This document shows positions 16,853 through 26,922 of a stretch of 64,000 bases of DNA, piece by piece. Source of the stretch: Chitinophagaceae bacterium (GTDB lineage: Bacteria > Bacteroidota > Bacteroidia > Chitinophagales > UBA10324). A program made the translations under genes and the position numbers. Position 1 is the stretch's first letter. Every line of letters starts with the position of its first letter. Below the pieces are notes generated by a model, which worked only from the letters and a program-made list of their open reading frames with translations, ran no database searches and was not told the DNA's origin. The stretch spans positions 1,410,501-1,474,500 of the forward strand of contig JADKFU010000005.1 of NCBI GenBank assembly GCA_016717285.1, in the 5' to 3' direction.

Positions 16853-19800
16853 ATGAAAAAAATCTACGCGTTCGTCGTATTGACTTTACTTTATAGCACC
16901 ACTATTTTTGCTCAAACGGGTGAACTACAGGGGAAAGTCTTTGATCAGGTAACAAAAGAAGGAATTCCGTTTGCCAACATCGTTCTGGAATTAAACGGAT
17001 CGCAAAAGGCTTTTGGAGAAACGGATGACAATGGTCGTTATACGATTAAACCTGTGAATCCGGGTACGTATGATATAAAGGTGTCTTACCTTGGCTATCG
17101 TCCGAAAGTATTTACAGGGGTGATCGTTAATTCTGATAAGATCACCTTTCAGGATATACCAATGGAATCAAGTGTTGAAACGCTTCCTGATATCGTGGTT
17201 TCAACACAAAAACTGGTAGAGCCTGATAAAACAACAACGGGAAGTACCATTACCAAAGATGAGATTGCCAATATCGCAACGCGTGATACCCGTAATTATG
17301 CATCCCTCACTGCCGGCGTATTTCAACGGGATGATGAAGATGCTCTTAATATTGGTGGTGCACGTGATTACTCTACCAAATATTATATTGACGGAATTGC
17401 AGTAAGAAGTGGCGGATCCGTTAATCTTCCCGCAAGTGCTATTGAACAACTTACAGTTTTGACTGGTGGTATTCCTGCACGTTATGGCGATGCAACAGGT
17501 GGTATCATCAACATTACAACACGCGGCCCTTCACAGTCATATTCCGGAGGGGTGGAAGTAGTAACTTCTGAATTGCTTGATGGTTACGGATACAACCTCC
17601 TCAATTTTAATTTGTCAGGACCATTATTTACTAAGAATAAGGGGACTGATTCATCTAACACCAAAATCGGATTTTTCATTACGGGTGAATATGAACACAA
17701 TAAAGATTCCGATCCTTCAGCGGTGGGAATGTATAAAGTTAAGGATGATGTGCTTGCTGATCTGCAGGCGAATCCCTTGACACCCTCACCCACTGCCAGC
17801 GGATTTGTTCCTTCCTCTTCATTTCTGACTTCAGATGATATTGAATCGATTAAGTATAAACAGAATGTTGCTGATAATAATTACCGGTTTTCAGGTAAGC
17901 TGGATTTTCAGTTGAGTAAACTTGTGACGCTTACTGTTGGCGGCGACTTCAATCTTTCGGACTATTACAGTTTTACCTATACACGTTCACTGGTTAACGC
18001 ACAGGAAGGAAATACCTTTATAAAAGATAATACTTATAGAGGATATGTAAGGTTTACCCAACGTTTTGCGTCAGGTGGTTATGGAGAGAATAAGTCAGCT
18101 TCCATTTTTCAAAATGCGTATTACTCTATTCAGGCTGATTACAGCAAGTTCACCAGAAAGTATGAAGATAAGACGCTTGGATTTGATGCATTTTCGTATG
18201 GTTACGTGGGAAAATTTGAAACGTTGCGTCAGCCCATTTATACATTAGGCACAGATTCCGTTTCAGGACTTTACGGATCATTGCTGGCTGGCTACGAGGA
18301 TACGCTGGTGAATTTTACACCGGGAACGCAGCAACCCTTATTGAGTAATTACACTTCTCAGTACTATGATCTTGTAGGTGATAATCCTGATGGCAATTAT
18401 AACAGCTTAACCGATATATTAAATGGTGGTGGCTTACTTAATGGAATATTACCGACCAGTACCCTTACGATCTATTCCATGTTCCTAAATACAGGTTATC
18501 CCATTGGTGGTTATGGTACCAGAGATCAGGATCAATTACGGCTTTCGCTGAATGCTTCTGTTGATATTGTAAATGTGAAAAAAGGAGATAATGGCCGTCA
18601 TGCATTAGAATTTGGTTTTGAATATGAACAACGGGTAGACAGAAATTATTCTGTTTCACCACTTGGATTGTGGGGTTTGGCCCGTCAGTTAACCAATCAG
18701 CATATTGCCACTCTTGATACTAAAAACCCGTTGCCTGTTTATGATGACTTCGGCGTTTTCCTTGATACTGTTAATTACAACAGGTTATTTGTTGGTGATG
18801 ATCAGTCCTTTTTTGACAAATCATTGAGAGAAGCACTTGGATTAGATGTATCAGGTCTTGATTATATTGATATCGATGCATTGGATCCGAGTCAGCTTAA
18901 TCTTGGAATGTTCAGTCCTGATGAATTGTTGAATAACGGAAATTACCTCGTGTACACTACAGGCTATGATTACCTTGGAAACAAGCTGACCAGTAACCCC
19001 AGTGTCGATGATTTCTTTAATCAGAAAGATGAAAATGGAAATTACGCACGCCTTTCTCCTGCTTTCAGACCCATTTATTCTTCAGCATACCTGCAGGACA
19101 AGTTCAACTTCCGCGATCTTATTTTTAATGTCGGTATCAGGGTTGACAGGTTTGATGCCAATCAGCAAGTGCTGAAAGATAAGTATTCTCTATATCCGAT
19201 ACGCTCTGCTGCTGAAGTTACCGAATTCGGAAATCATCCGGCTTCCATTGGCGACGATTATGCAGTGTACGTTAATGATCTCGCGAATCCTTCACAAATT
19301 GTTGGTTACCGCGATGGTGATACCTGGTATAATGCTGATGGTACACAAATAAATGATCCTGGTGTTATTGCCAAGGCTTCAACTACAGGTGGAATTACCC
19401 CTTATCTTGTGAGTACCGACGTTGATAATTTAGTACTTACTTCAGAGTCCTTCGAAGATTATACTCCGCAATTCACGGTAATGCCACGTATCGCTTTTTC
19501 TTTCCCTATATCAGATGAGGCATTGTTTTTTGCGCATTATGATGTTTTATCTCAAAGGCCTCAGGGAGCTACGGCTCAAACGCCTTCCGGCAATGCACTT
19601 ATTGCCAATGCTTTTCAGTACTATTATCTCTCTCAGTTGAATACCGACAATGTGATGGCTAACCCTGCGCTGAAACCTGAAAGAACTATTGATTATCAGG
19701 TTGGTTTCAAGCAGGCCCTGGGAGCTATTTCAGCAATCACCATTTCAGGTACCTATCGGGAATTAAAGGATATGATTCAGGTTCAAAAGGTTGGGTTCGC

Positions 19801-20560
19801 CTATCCGGTTGAATACAGAACTTTCGGAAATACGGATTTTGGAACTGTTAAATCATTGCAGGTAACGTACGAATTGAGAAGGATAAAAAATATCAAGCTT
19901 GATGCAAATTATACTTTACAGTTTGCTGATGGTACAGGATCAGATATTACTTCGGGACTTAATCTTGTTGGGTCAGGCCAACCAAACCTTCGTTCACTCA
20001 TTCCATTCAGCTATGATCAACGACATGCGTTTACAGCATCAGTGGATTACAGATATGGTGAAGGAAGAAGTTACAATGGACCTGTAGTTGGGAAAAACAG
20101 TACTGCATTGCTTGCGAATACAGGCCTTAACTTTATTTTCCGTGCAGGTTCAGGAACACCTTATACTCGTCAGTCAACACCTACACCTGATGCGGTGTTT
20201 GGTGTGCAAACAAGCTCATCAATTACGGGTAGTGTGAATGGTTCACGATTACCCTGGTCAATAAAACTGGATGCCAAGATTGATAAAGACTTCAAAATCG
20301 GCAATGATGACAAGGCTTATTACTTCAATGTTTACCTGCTCGTTCAGAATTTGTTGAATACAGCGAATATTGTTTCGGTATACTCCTACACCGGCAATCC
20401 GGATGATGATGGTTATATTGATTCTGCAACAGGCCAGCAGGCGCTTCAAACGCAACTCGATCCGGAAAGTTATGAATACCTGTATGGATTGAAAATTAAT
20501 AACCCAAATAATTACAGTCAGCCACGAAGGATTCACTTAGGGCTTCAATTCAATTTCTAA
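16853..20560 (+). CDS. TonB-dependent receptor with CarboxypepD_reg-like domain
   Basis: This is an outer-membrane TonB-dependent receptor of 1235 residues. After a signal peptide (cleavage near TIFAQ, residue 21) comes a CarboxypepD_reg-like beta-sandwich (about 24-100; GKVFDQVTKEGIPFANIVLE), then a plug domain (about 120-230) with LNIGGARDYSTKYYIDGIAV and the conserved GGIPARYGDATGGIINITTRG. A long beta-barrel ends in HLGLQFNF with a terminal Phe. It is longer than typical receptors (700-1000), which implies large extracellular loops. It leads a three-gene run with a secreted protein (23-nt gap) and a PorV-like protein. It is not a SusC: no SusD follows and the SusC-specific motifs are missing. 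The substrate is unknown. Confidence 0.9.
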   Translation: MKKIYAFVVLTLLYSTTIFAQTGELQGKVFDQVTKEGIPFANIVLELNGSQKAFGETDDNGRYTIKPVNPGTYDIKVSYLGYRPKVFTGVIVNSDKITFQDIPMESSVETLPDIVVSTQKLVEPDKTTTGSTITKDEIANIATRDTRNYASLTAGVFQRDDEDALNIGGARDYSTKYYIDGIAVRSGGSVNLPASAIEQLTVLTGGIPARYGDATGGIINITTRGPSQSYSGGVEVVTSELLDGYGYNLLNFNLSGPLFTKNKGTDSSNTKIGFFITGEYEHNKDSDPSAVGMYKVKDDVLADLQANPLTPSPTASGFVPSSSFLTSDDIESIKYKQNVADNNYRFSGKLDFQLSKLVTLTVGGDFNLSDYYSFTYTRSLVNAQEGNTFIKDNTYRGYVRFTQRFASGGYGENKSASIFQNAYYSIQADYSKFTRKYEDKTLGFDAFSYGYVGKFETLRQPIYTLGTDSVSGLYGSLLAGYEDTLVNFTPGTQQPLLSNYTSQYYDLVGDNPDGNYNSLTDILNGGGLLNGILPTSTLTIYSMFLNTGYPIGGYGTRDQDQLRLSLNASVDIVNVKKGDNGRHALEFGFEYEQRVDRNYSVSPLGLWGLARQLTNQHIATLDTKNPLPVYDDFGVFLDTVNYNRLFVGDDQSFFDKSLREALGLDVSGLDYIDIDALDPSQLNLGMFSPDELLNNGNYLVYTTGYDYLGNKLTSNPSVDDFFNQKDENGNYARLSPAFRPIYSSAYLQDKFNFRDLIFNVGIRVDRFDANQQVLKDKYSLYPIRSAAEVTEFGNHPASIGDDYAVYVNDLANPSQIVGYRDGDTWYNADGTQINDPGVIAKASTTGGITPYLVSTDVDNLVLTSESFEDYTPQFTVMPRIAFSFPISDEALFFAHYDVLSQRPQGATAQTPSGNALIANAFQYYYLSQLNTDNVMANPALKPERTIDYQVGFKQALGAISAITISGTYRELKDMIQVQKVGFAYPVEYRTFGNTDFGTVKSLQVTYELRRIKNIKLDANYTLQFADGTGSDITSGLNLVGSGQPNLRSLIPFSYDQRHAFTASVDYRYGEGRSYNGPVVGKNSTALLANTGLNFIFRAGSGTPYTRQSTPTPDAVFGVQTSSSITGSVNGSRLPWSIKLDAKIDKDFKIGNDDKAYYFNVYLLVQNLLNTANIVSVYSYTGNPDDDGYIDSATGQQALQTQLDPESYEYLYGLKINNPNNYSQPRRIHLGLQFNF

Positions 20561-20583
20561 CGCAGTTACTTAAGATATAAACC

Positions 20584-23500
20584 ATGATACCGATGAAAAA
20601 ACTATGGATACTGGCCATGACAGTGCTGTTTATTAGCAGTGTTGTTTCAGCCCGCGAAATAGCAGGTCTGAATCCCGGCAAACTGGGATTCTCACAAAAG
20701 CTCGCGGCAGATTGCGTGCCCGCATCATCTGCTGTCGATCTCAATATCAATAACATAAGAGCCCGCCTGCAAAATGGTGGCGATATGTGGTGGGATCTGA
20801 ATAACGATGCAAAATATGAAGTTCCTAAAAGCCTGGAGGGTGCTCCGGAAAATGCAAGTTCCTTATTTGCAGGGGCAATATGGATTGGCGGAATTGATGA
20901 AACCGGCCAATTGAAAGTGGCTGCGCAAACCTATCGTCAGACGGGAAATGATTTCTTTCCCGGTCCTTTGGATGAACTCGCTTCTATTGATGCCACAACA
21001 TGTAAAGCATGGGACAAGCATTTCCAGTGTTATGCTGAAGAAATTGATTCCCTGATCTCGATGTATGAAACATACGGTAGCAATATTCCCTTCAATCTTA
21101 TTCCTCAGAATCTTATTGATTGGCCGGGCTATGGAAATCCGAACAATGCGCTGGTTGGCAACAGAAATATGGCGCCTTTCCAGGATGTTGATGCAAACGG
21201 TTATTATGATCCAACAGGTGGTGATTATCCAATTATTGATGATGCCCCTATATGTGGAAAAGACAAAGTGACTTATGCAGATCAAATGATCTGGTGGGTT
21301 TACAATGATAAAGGAAATATCCATTCTGAAACAGGTGCAACTGCTATTGGTATGGAAGTGCAGGCACTCGCATTTGCATTTAAAACCAACGATGAAGTGA
21401 ACGATATGACTTTCTATAAATATCGTTTGCTCAATAAGGCCACATCACCGATTGACAGTGTGTTTATGGGTCAGTGGATTGATCCCGATTTGGGATGTGC
21501 ATTTGATGATTATATCGCTTGTGACCTGGAAACAGGGATGGGTATTGTTTACAACAGCAGTTCTGTTGATGGAGGATCCCAATGTGTTCTGGATTACGGT
21601 GATCAACCACCATTCCTGGGAATAGATTACTTCCAGGGACCTTTGGATGAAGATGGAATTGAGTTGGGACTTTCTTCTTTTCTTTATTATAACAATGACT
21701 TCACTCAGTTAGGCAATCCTGAAAATGCAAGTGATTACTACGGTTATCTTTCCGGTACCTGGAAAGATGGAACACCTTTTACAGATGGTGGAGATGCTTA
21801 TGGAGGTTCTGTTCCTACCAAGTATGTATTTCCCGGTGATCCTTCTGATGCTACAGGTTGGTCAGAATGTACAGAGAATAATCAGTCTGCTGATCGGCGG
21901 ATTATTCAATCTTCCGGACCGTTCCGCCTTGAGCCCGGTGCGAAAAATGATATTGTCGTGGGCATTGTTTGGGTGCAGCCTCCGATAGGTACTTACCCTT
22001 GTCCTTCTTTTAAATTGCTGAAACAGGCAGATGAAAAAGCACAGGCATTATTTGACGCATGTTTCCGTCTAACCGATGGTCCTCCGGCACCGGATGTCTC
22101 CATCACAGAACTGGATAAGGAGTTAATTCTGGCACTGAGCGGAACGAAGTCAATAGAGACTTTCAAGGAAGTTGATTCAAGAATTACAGCACTTGGAACA
22201 GCTGATACGTTTTTCACTTTTCAGGGATACCAGATATATCAACTGGTAGATGGCAATGTGAGTGCACAGGATTATGATGATCCGGCAAAATCAAGGTTGA
22301 TCTTTCAATGCGATGTGAAGGATGGTATTTCCAAGATTGTTAATGTAGTTTACGATCCAAGCCTTGATGTTGGAAATCCTGATAATGCAAACGTTCCTAC
22401 ATTAAAGGTTGATGGAGCAGACATTGGAATTCAACATACTTTTCAAATTCTGAACGATGCATTTGCTACCGGGGATAAACGGTTGATTAATCATAAGACC
22501 TACTATTTCAGTATGGTTTCGTATGCTCACAATTATTACCAGGTTGCGGATACTGTTTTTGACGATGAGGGAAATGTGGTAAACATTTCAACCAAAGAAC
22601 AGTTGCAACCTTACCTTGCCGGCCGGAAAAACATTAAGATTTACTCTGCTATACCACACATTACCACACCGGAAGGAAGTGGGCTGGTATTGAATTCATC
22701 GTATGGCGATGGACCGGAACTGAAACGACAGGAAGGAACAGGTAATGGCATTTTTGTTACCGATATCACTTCAGAAAGTGTTACTGAAATTTTGAACAGT
22801 TCTACTAATCAAACATATCATCAGGTTTATGTAGGAGCCTCCGGACCTGTTAACGTAAAAGTTATTAATCCTAAAGTTGTACCATCTGCTGATTTTCAGC
22901 TTTCGTTGGTTGATACAGCAGGAACAACCGGAATCCTGAATGGAACCTCCACCAAATGGACATTGACTAACCTTTCAACAGGAGAGGTGGTGCCGAGTGA
23001 TTTTACAATTGATGCTGAAAATGAACAGGTAATTTCTGATTGGGGACTTTCTGTATTTGTAAGGACGGCAAGAAACCCCGGAGGTCCGGTAGCGACACAA
23101 CTGGAAAATAACAACGGATTACTTTCAGCCACTATTAGTTATGAAGATCCGCAGGCGACCTGGCTTGGTGGACTACCTGACCAGGAAGGCGATGGTGTAG
23201 GTAATTGGATTCGTTCCGGAACTTATGCACCTGATGCAAGTCCGTTTGGTGATTATCTTGGCCGCGATGATGGTGAATTTTATGAAAAGATGATCAATCG
23301 CACATGGACAGCTTACGGAGTTGCTACGGATGAAAAAACTATAGGACCGGCTTGGACCGATGCATCACACTACTCCACCTTGAATCAATTGGATAGTCTT
23401 GTAAGTGTTGACATTGTTTTCACAAACGATAAATCGAAATGGTCACAATGTGTGGTGGTGGAATTGGAAACAGATGAACAACTTAGTCAGGGTGATGCCG

Positions 23501-24375
23501 CTAAATTCGATATTCGCGACGCACCCTCAAAAGATAAGGATGGAAACGAGATTGCAACTGATAAGGGCAGGTCATGGTTCCCGGGATATGCCATCAATCC
23601 GGAAACCGGAGAACGTCTCAATATTTTCTTTGGTGAAGATTCCTGGCTTTCTGGCCAGAATGGAAGAGATATGATCTGGAATCCCACATCTGATATTACT
23701 TCTCCGACCTTCAATGAAGTTTGGGTAGGCGGGAAACATTACATCTATGTTACGCGTGAGAAGTATGACAGTTGTAAATCTTTCCAGCAATATCTGCAGT
23801 CAGGTACAAGTCTTGACAAGCGCAACGTGTATAAAAAAGTTTGTTGGGTTTCAATGCCTTTATTGAATATCGGGTATCAATTCAAGAGTTTGGCAGATGG
23901 GCTGATTCCTACAACTACCACTCTTAAATTCAGGGTGAGCAAACCTTATAAAGTGTACTTTACTGACGATGTACAGAATAATGGTATGCCGAGGTACACT
24001 TTCAATACTAATAATATTGCAGCGAAAACAGGTGATTTGCCAACGGCGATAAATGCGCTTGATACGATCAGCATTGTTCCGAATCCATACTATGCATATT
24101 CCACTTACGAGGTGAGCCAGATTGATAACAGGGTTAAAATAACGAACCTGCCGCAGAAATGTACAATCACCATTTTCGCTCTGGATGGAACAAGAATACG
24201 GCAGATAAATCGCGATGATGCTTCTGTAACTTCATACGACTGGGACCTGAAGAACGATGCGCAAATTCCAATAGCAAGCGGGGTGTACATTATTCATATA
24301 AATGCTCCGGGCATAGGTGAAAAAACACTGAAATGGTTTGGTGTATTGCGCCCAACTGACCTTGATTCGTACTAA
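20584..24375 (+). CDS. Large secreted protein with T9SS-type C-terminal tail
   Basis: This 1263-residue exported protein begins with a signal peptide (residues 1-23, ending VVSA). The N-terminal part contains recurring acidic, calcium-loop-like segments such as DVDANGYYDPTGGD, and a conserved-looking block with MWWDLNNDAKYEVP, SLFAGAIWIGGID and AAQTYRQTGNDFFPG. The end resembles a type IX secretion type A sorting domain: SIVPNPYYAYSTYEV, then KCTITIFALDGTRIRQ and IASGVYIIHI. No catalytic motif is recognised. It follows the TonB-dependent receptor by 23 nt and precedes the PorV-like gene by 20 nt, so the three are surely co-transcribed. It may be a surface component working with the receptor (inference). 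An alternative start at 20593 would remove three residues. Confidence 0.8.
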   Translation: MIPMKKLWILAMTVLFISSVVSAREIAGLNPGKLGFSQKLAADCVPASSAVDLNINNIRARLQNGGDMWWDLNNDAKYEVPKSLEGAPENASSLFAGAIWIGGIDETGQLKVAAQTYRQTGNDFFPGPLDELASIDATTCKAWDKHFQCYAEEIDSLISMYETYGSNIPFNLIPQNLIDWPGYGNPNNALVGNRNMAPFQDVDANGYYDPTGGDYPIIDDAPICGKDKVTYADQMIWWVYNDKGNIHSETGATAIGMEVQALAFAFKTNDEVNDMTFYKYRLLNKATSPIDSVFMGQWIDPDLGCAFDDYIACDLETGMGIVYNSSSVDGGSQCVLDYGDQPPFLGIDYFQGPLDEDGIELGLSSFLYYNNDFTQLGNPENASDYYGYLSGTWKDGTPFTDGGDAYGGSVPTKYVFPGDPSDATGWSECTENNQSADRRIIQSSGPFRLEPGAKNDIVVGIVWVQPPIGTYPCPSFKLLKQADEKAQALFDACFRLTDGPPAPDVSITELDKELILALSGTKSIETFKEVDSRITALGTADTFFTFQGYQIYQLVDGNVSAQDYDDPAKSRLIFQCDVKDGISKIVNVVYDPSLDVGNPDNANVPTLKVDGADIGIQHTFQILNDAFATGDKRLINHKTYYFSMVSYAHNYYQVADTVFDDEGNVVNISTKEQLQPYLAGRKNIKIYSAIPHITTPEGSGLVLNSSYGDGPELKRQEGTGNGIFVTDITSESVTEILNSSTNQTYHQVYVGASGPVNVKVINPKVVPSADFQLSLVDTAGTTGILNGTSTKWTLTNLSTGEVVPSDFTIDAENEQVISDWGLSVFVRTARNPGGPVATQLENNNGLLSATISYEDPQATWLGGLPDQEGDGVGNWIRSGTYAPDASPFGDYLGRDDGEFYEKMINRTWTAYGVATDEKTIGPAWTDASHYSTLNQLDSLVSVDIVFTNDKSKWSQCVVVELETDEQLSQGDAAKFDIRDAPSKDKDGNEIATDKGRSWFPGYAINPETGERLNIFFGEDSWLSGQNGRDMIWNPTSDITSPTFNEVWVGGKHYIYVTREKYDSCKSFQQYLQSGTSLDKRNVYKKVCWVSMPLLNIGYQFKSLADGLIPTTTTLKFRVSKPYKVYFTDDVQNNGMPRYTFNTNNIAAKTGDLPTAINALDTISIVPNPYYAYSTYEVSQIDNRVKITNLPQKCTITIFALDGTRIRQINRDDASVTSYDWDLKNDAQIPIASGVYIIHINAPGIGEKTLKWFGVLRPTDLDSY

Positions 24376-24395
24376 TAACTTTTAAACGGGAAGAA

Positions 24396-25457
24396 ATGAT
24401 TAAATCTCTAAAGTTTGTTTTGATTTTGCTGCTGGTATCTTTTGGTGCATTTGCCGGCAATAAAGATCGCCAGGGTGAAGCCGGTGCCTCAGAATTACTG
24501 ATCAATCCGTGGGCAAGAAGTTCAGGATGGGACGGACTCAATACTGCATGTATTCATGGCATTGAAGCCATTAACATGAATGTTGCGGGACTTGCATTTA
24601 CCAGAAAGACAGAATTGGTGTTTGCGCATACCAATTGGCTGGGAGGAACGGGCATATCTTTCAATGCACTGGGCTTTGCACAAACACTTGGCAAAGGAGG
24701 CGGTGTATTGGGATTGAGTATCATGACGATTGATTTTGGAGATATTCCGATCACTACCACTGCTTCACCGGAAGGAGGTCTTGGCACCTTCAGCCCGCAG
24801 TTTTTTAATGGAGCACTTGCTTATTCTAAAGTGTTTTCAAATAGTATTTATGGTGGATTTGCGGTGCGTGTAATTTCTGAATCACTCGCAGATGTAAATG
24901 CCATTGGTGTTGCCTTTGATGCAGGAATACAGTATGTAACCGGTCCTGAGGCGGACCCAACAAAAGTGAAATTTGGTATCGCTTTAAGAAATGTTGGAGC
25001 TCCTATGAGATATGGTGGAGACGGCCTTTCCTTCAGAGGCCAGTCACCGGAAGGAGATTATGAAATGACTGTCGAACAACGGGCACAAGGATATGAATTA
25101 CCATCCTTATTGAATATCGGTGGTTCCTATGATTTCAAGTTTGGTGATTCCGGAAAACCCAATCACAGACTTACTGTGGCAGCTAACTTCACATCGCATT
25201 CATTTACCCAGGATCAGTTCGGTGGAGGTTTGGAATATGCATTTAAGGAAATGATCATGGTTCGTGGTGGTTATAACTATCAGGGTGGCCTTACAGATCC
25301 TGATAATAGAGTAACGGCTCTTACAGGTTTTGCAGGAGGCGTTACCTTTGAAGTGCCATTAAAACAAAATGGTGCTACACTTGGCATTGATTATTCCTAC
25401 AGAACCAGCAGCCCATTTGATGGTACCCATTCAATCGGTATCAGAATGAATTTGTAA
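24396..25457 (+). CDS. PorV/PorQ-family outer-membrane beta-barrel protein
   Basis: This 353-residue protein has a signal peptide (about 1-21) and a FadL-like small barrel pattern. Family features include PWARSSGWDGLNTACIHGIEAINMN near the N-terminus, the KTELVFAHTNWLGGTGIS strand, the GGGVLGLSIMTIDFGDIP strand, and a final SIGIRMNL strand. PorV shuttles T9SS cargo to the attachment complex, and PorQ-like paralogues are common. Being directly downstream of a T9SS-tailed protein suggests a dedicated partner for that cargo (inference). It is followed by a strong terminator that closes the operon. Confidence 0.85.
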   Translation: MIKSLKFVLILLLVSFGAFAGNKDRQGEAGASELLINPWARSSGWDGLNTACIHGIEAINMNVAGLAFTRKTELVFAHTNWLGGTGISFNALGFAQTLGKGGGVLGLSIMTIDFGDIPITTTASPEGGLGTFSPQFFNGALAYSKVFSNSIYGGFAVRVISESLADVNAIGVAFDAGIQYVTGPEADPTKVKFGIALRNVGAPMRYGGDGLSFRGQSPEGDYEMTVEQRAQGYELPSLLNIGGSYDFKFGDSGKPNHRLTVAANFTSHSFTQDQFGGGLEYAFKEMIMVRGGYNYQGGLTDPDNRVTALTGFAGGVTFEVPLKQNGATLGIDYSYRTSSPFDGTHSIGIRMNL

Positions 25458-25481
25458 GTTTGCCCTTCTAATAAAAAAACA

Positions 25482-25516
25482 GAAACGCTTCTTGGCAAAG
25501 GAAGCGTTTCTTTTTT
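25482..25516 (+). terminator. Intrinsic terminator of the receptor cassette
   Basis: A perfect 10-bp stem, GAAACGCTTC (25482-25491) with GAAGCGTTTC (25501-25510), has a 9-nt loop and is followed by T6. It sits between the PorV-like gene and greA. Confidence 0.9.
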
Positions 25517-25544
25517 CTTTAACCATCACAACAACTCGAAGAAA

Positions 25545-26018
25545 ATGGCTGAAACTACCTATCTAACTGCCGAAGGATTGGAAAAACTTAAAAAGGAGTT
25601 AATCCATATGCGGACCAAGGGACGAGCTGAAATTGCAAAGCAAATTCAGGAGGCTCGCGAAAAGGGAGACCTTTCGGAAAATGCAGAATATGATGCTGCG
25701 AAGGATGCACAAGGAATGCTGGAGATGAAAATTTCAAAACTGGAAGAAGCACTTTCTAACGCCAGGATCATGGATACATCAAAGTTGGACACTTCAAAAG
25801 TGATGGTGCTTTCAAAAGTAAAGGTGAAAAACCTGCAGACAAAGCAAATCAGTTTGTATATGTTGGTTTCGGAGAAGGAAGCGGATTTCAAAACCGGTAA
25901 AATCTCAGTTTCTTCACCAATCGGAAAGGGGTTTTTAGGAAAGTCGGTGGGAGAGGTGACAGAGATCGAAGTGCCTTCCGGCAAATTGAAATTTCAGATC
26001 ATGGAAATTTCTCTCTGA
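25545..26018 (+). CDS. greA: Transcription elongation factor GreA
   Basis: GreA rescues backtracked RNA polymerase by stimulating transcript cleavage. The 157-residue protein has the N-terminal coiled coil (about 1-75) with the family signature EKGDLSENAEYDAAKDAQG, whose Asp/Glu at the tip are the functional acidic residues. An FKBP-like C-terminal domain follows, with SPIGKGFLGKSVGEVTEIEVPSG. Length and motifs are complete. It is 14 nt upstream of a HIT-family gene on the same strand and directly after a terminator, so it must have its own promoter, although no exact TAnnTTTG box is seen there. Confidence 0.96.
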   Translation: MAETTYLTAEGLEKLKKELIHMRTKGRAEIAKQIQEAREKGDLSENAEYDAAKDAQGMLEMKISKLEEALSNARIMDTSKLDTSKVMVLSKVKVKNLQTKQISLYMLVSEKEADFKTGKISVSSPIGKGFLGKSVGEVTEIEVPSGKLKFQIMEISL

Positions 26019-26032
26019 AAATTTAATAACCC

Positions 26033-26431
26033 ATGGCCAGCATTTTCACCCGGATTATCAATCATGAGATACCAGCTTTCATTGTTGCGGAAAATGATGA
26101 ATACATCGCTTTTCTAGATGTATTTCCATTGGTTATAGGCCACGTATTGGTAGTGCCGAAAAAAGAAACAGATTATATTTTTGATATTGATGATGATCAG
26201 CTATCAGGACTCATGCTATTTGCAAAAAAGGTGGCAGTTGCAGTGCAAAAATCAGTTCCGTGTAAACGTATTGGCGTTGCAGTAATCGGATTGGAAGTGC
26301 CGCATGCGCATATACATCTTGTTCCACTTCAGCATATTGATGATTTAAATTTCAGCAAACCCAAGCTGAAAATAGCTGCGGATAAATTAGAGGAAACGGC
26401 AACTATTATCCGTTCAAATGTGGCAATTTGA
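26033..26431 (+). CDS. HIT-family nucleotide-binding protein
   Basis: This is a 132-residue histidine-triad protein, a nucleotidyl hydrolase/transferase. The catalytic motif is present as HAHIHLVP with His91, His93 and His95. The N-terminal part, FTRIINHEIPAFIVAENDEYIAFLD, matches the Hint branch (purine nucleoside phosphoramidase-like). It is co-directional with greA (14-nt gap), a pairing often seen in Bacteroidota. Its stop is only 6 nt from the end of a convergent VOC gene. The physiological substrate is not clear from sequence. Confidence 0.93.
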   Translation: MASIFTRIINHEIPAFIVAENDEYIAFLDVFPLVIGHVLVVPKKETDYIFDIDDDQLSGLMLFAKKVAVAVQKSVPCKRIGVAVIGLEVPHAHIHLVPLQHIDDLNFSKPKLKIAADKLEETATIIRSNVAI

Positions 26432-26437
26432 CCGGAG

Positions 26438-26821
26438 TTATTGCTGCGAATGCAGTGCTACCACATTTCCTTCTGAATCTGCAAAGAACGCCATGTATCC
26501 TATTTCGGGCGAAATTTGTGTTTTAGGCATAACTACCTTTCCTCCTGCAGCTTCCACCTTGCTCAGGGCATCAGCAAGATCAGGATTCCCATTCAGGTAA
26601 ATTTTGGCACCATCACCGCTTGGTGTATGCATGTCGCTTTTTACCAAGGCTCCCGATGCTTTTCCGTTGCCCGGTTCATTAGGAAATGAGCACATTTCCA
26701 TTCCCATCATGTTATCCGTTTGCATCTCTATTCCAAAGATTGTTTCATAGAATTTTTTTGCGCGCGGCATGTCTGCAACTGATAGCTCAAACCAGTTAAG
26801 ACTGTTTTCTTTTGAAGTCAT
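26438..26821 (-). CDS. VOC-family (glyoxalase/bleomycin-resistance fold) protein
   Basis: This 127-residue protein has the vicinal-oxygen-chelate fold: two beta-alpha-beta-beta-beta modules, the first starting NWFELSVADMPRAKKFYETIFG and the second ending YMAFFADSEGNVVALHS. Family members bind a metal and act as lyases, dioxygenases or drug-binding proteins. The metal ligands cannot be assigned firmly here because the usual N-terminal His is replaced by NWFEL. The function is unknown. It stands alone, convergent to the HIT gene. Confidence 0.85.
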   Translation of the reverse strand: MTSKENSLNWFELSVADMPRAKKFYETIFGIEMQTDNMMGMEMCSFPNEPGNGKASGALVKSDMHTPSGDGAKIYLNGNPDLADALSKVEAAGGKVVMPKTQISPEIGYMAFFADSEGNVVALHSQQ

Positions 26822-26922
26822 GTGTATTATTTTATCTGATAAAAATTAGCTGATTGCCGTTGACGATTTGCTTTTGGAAAATCCAGGTTGAATGTAAACG
26901 TTATGTCTGAATGCAATTTTTG

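Noticed and set aside
16853..20560. SusC/SusD polysaccharide-utilisation locus
   Set aside because: No SusD-like lipoprotein, glycoside hydrolase or regulator is near. The downstream gene is a T9SS-tailed protein, not SusD.
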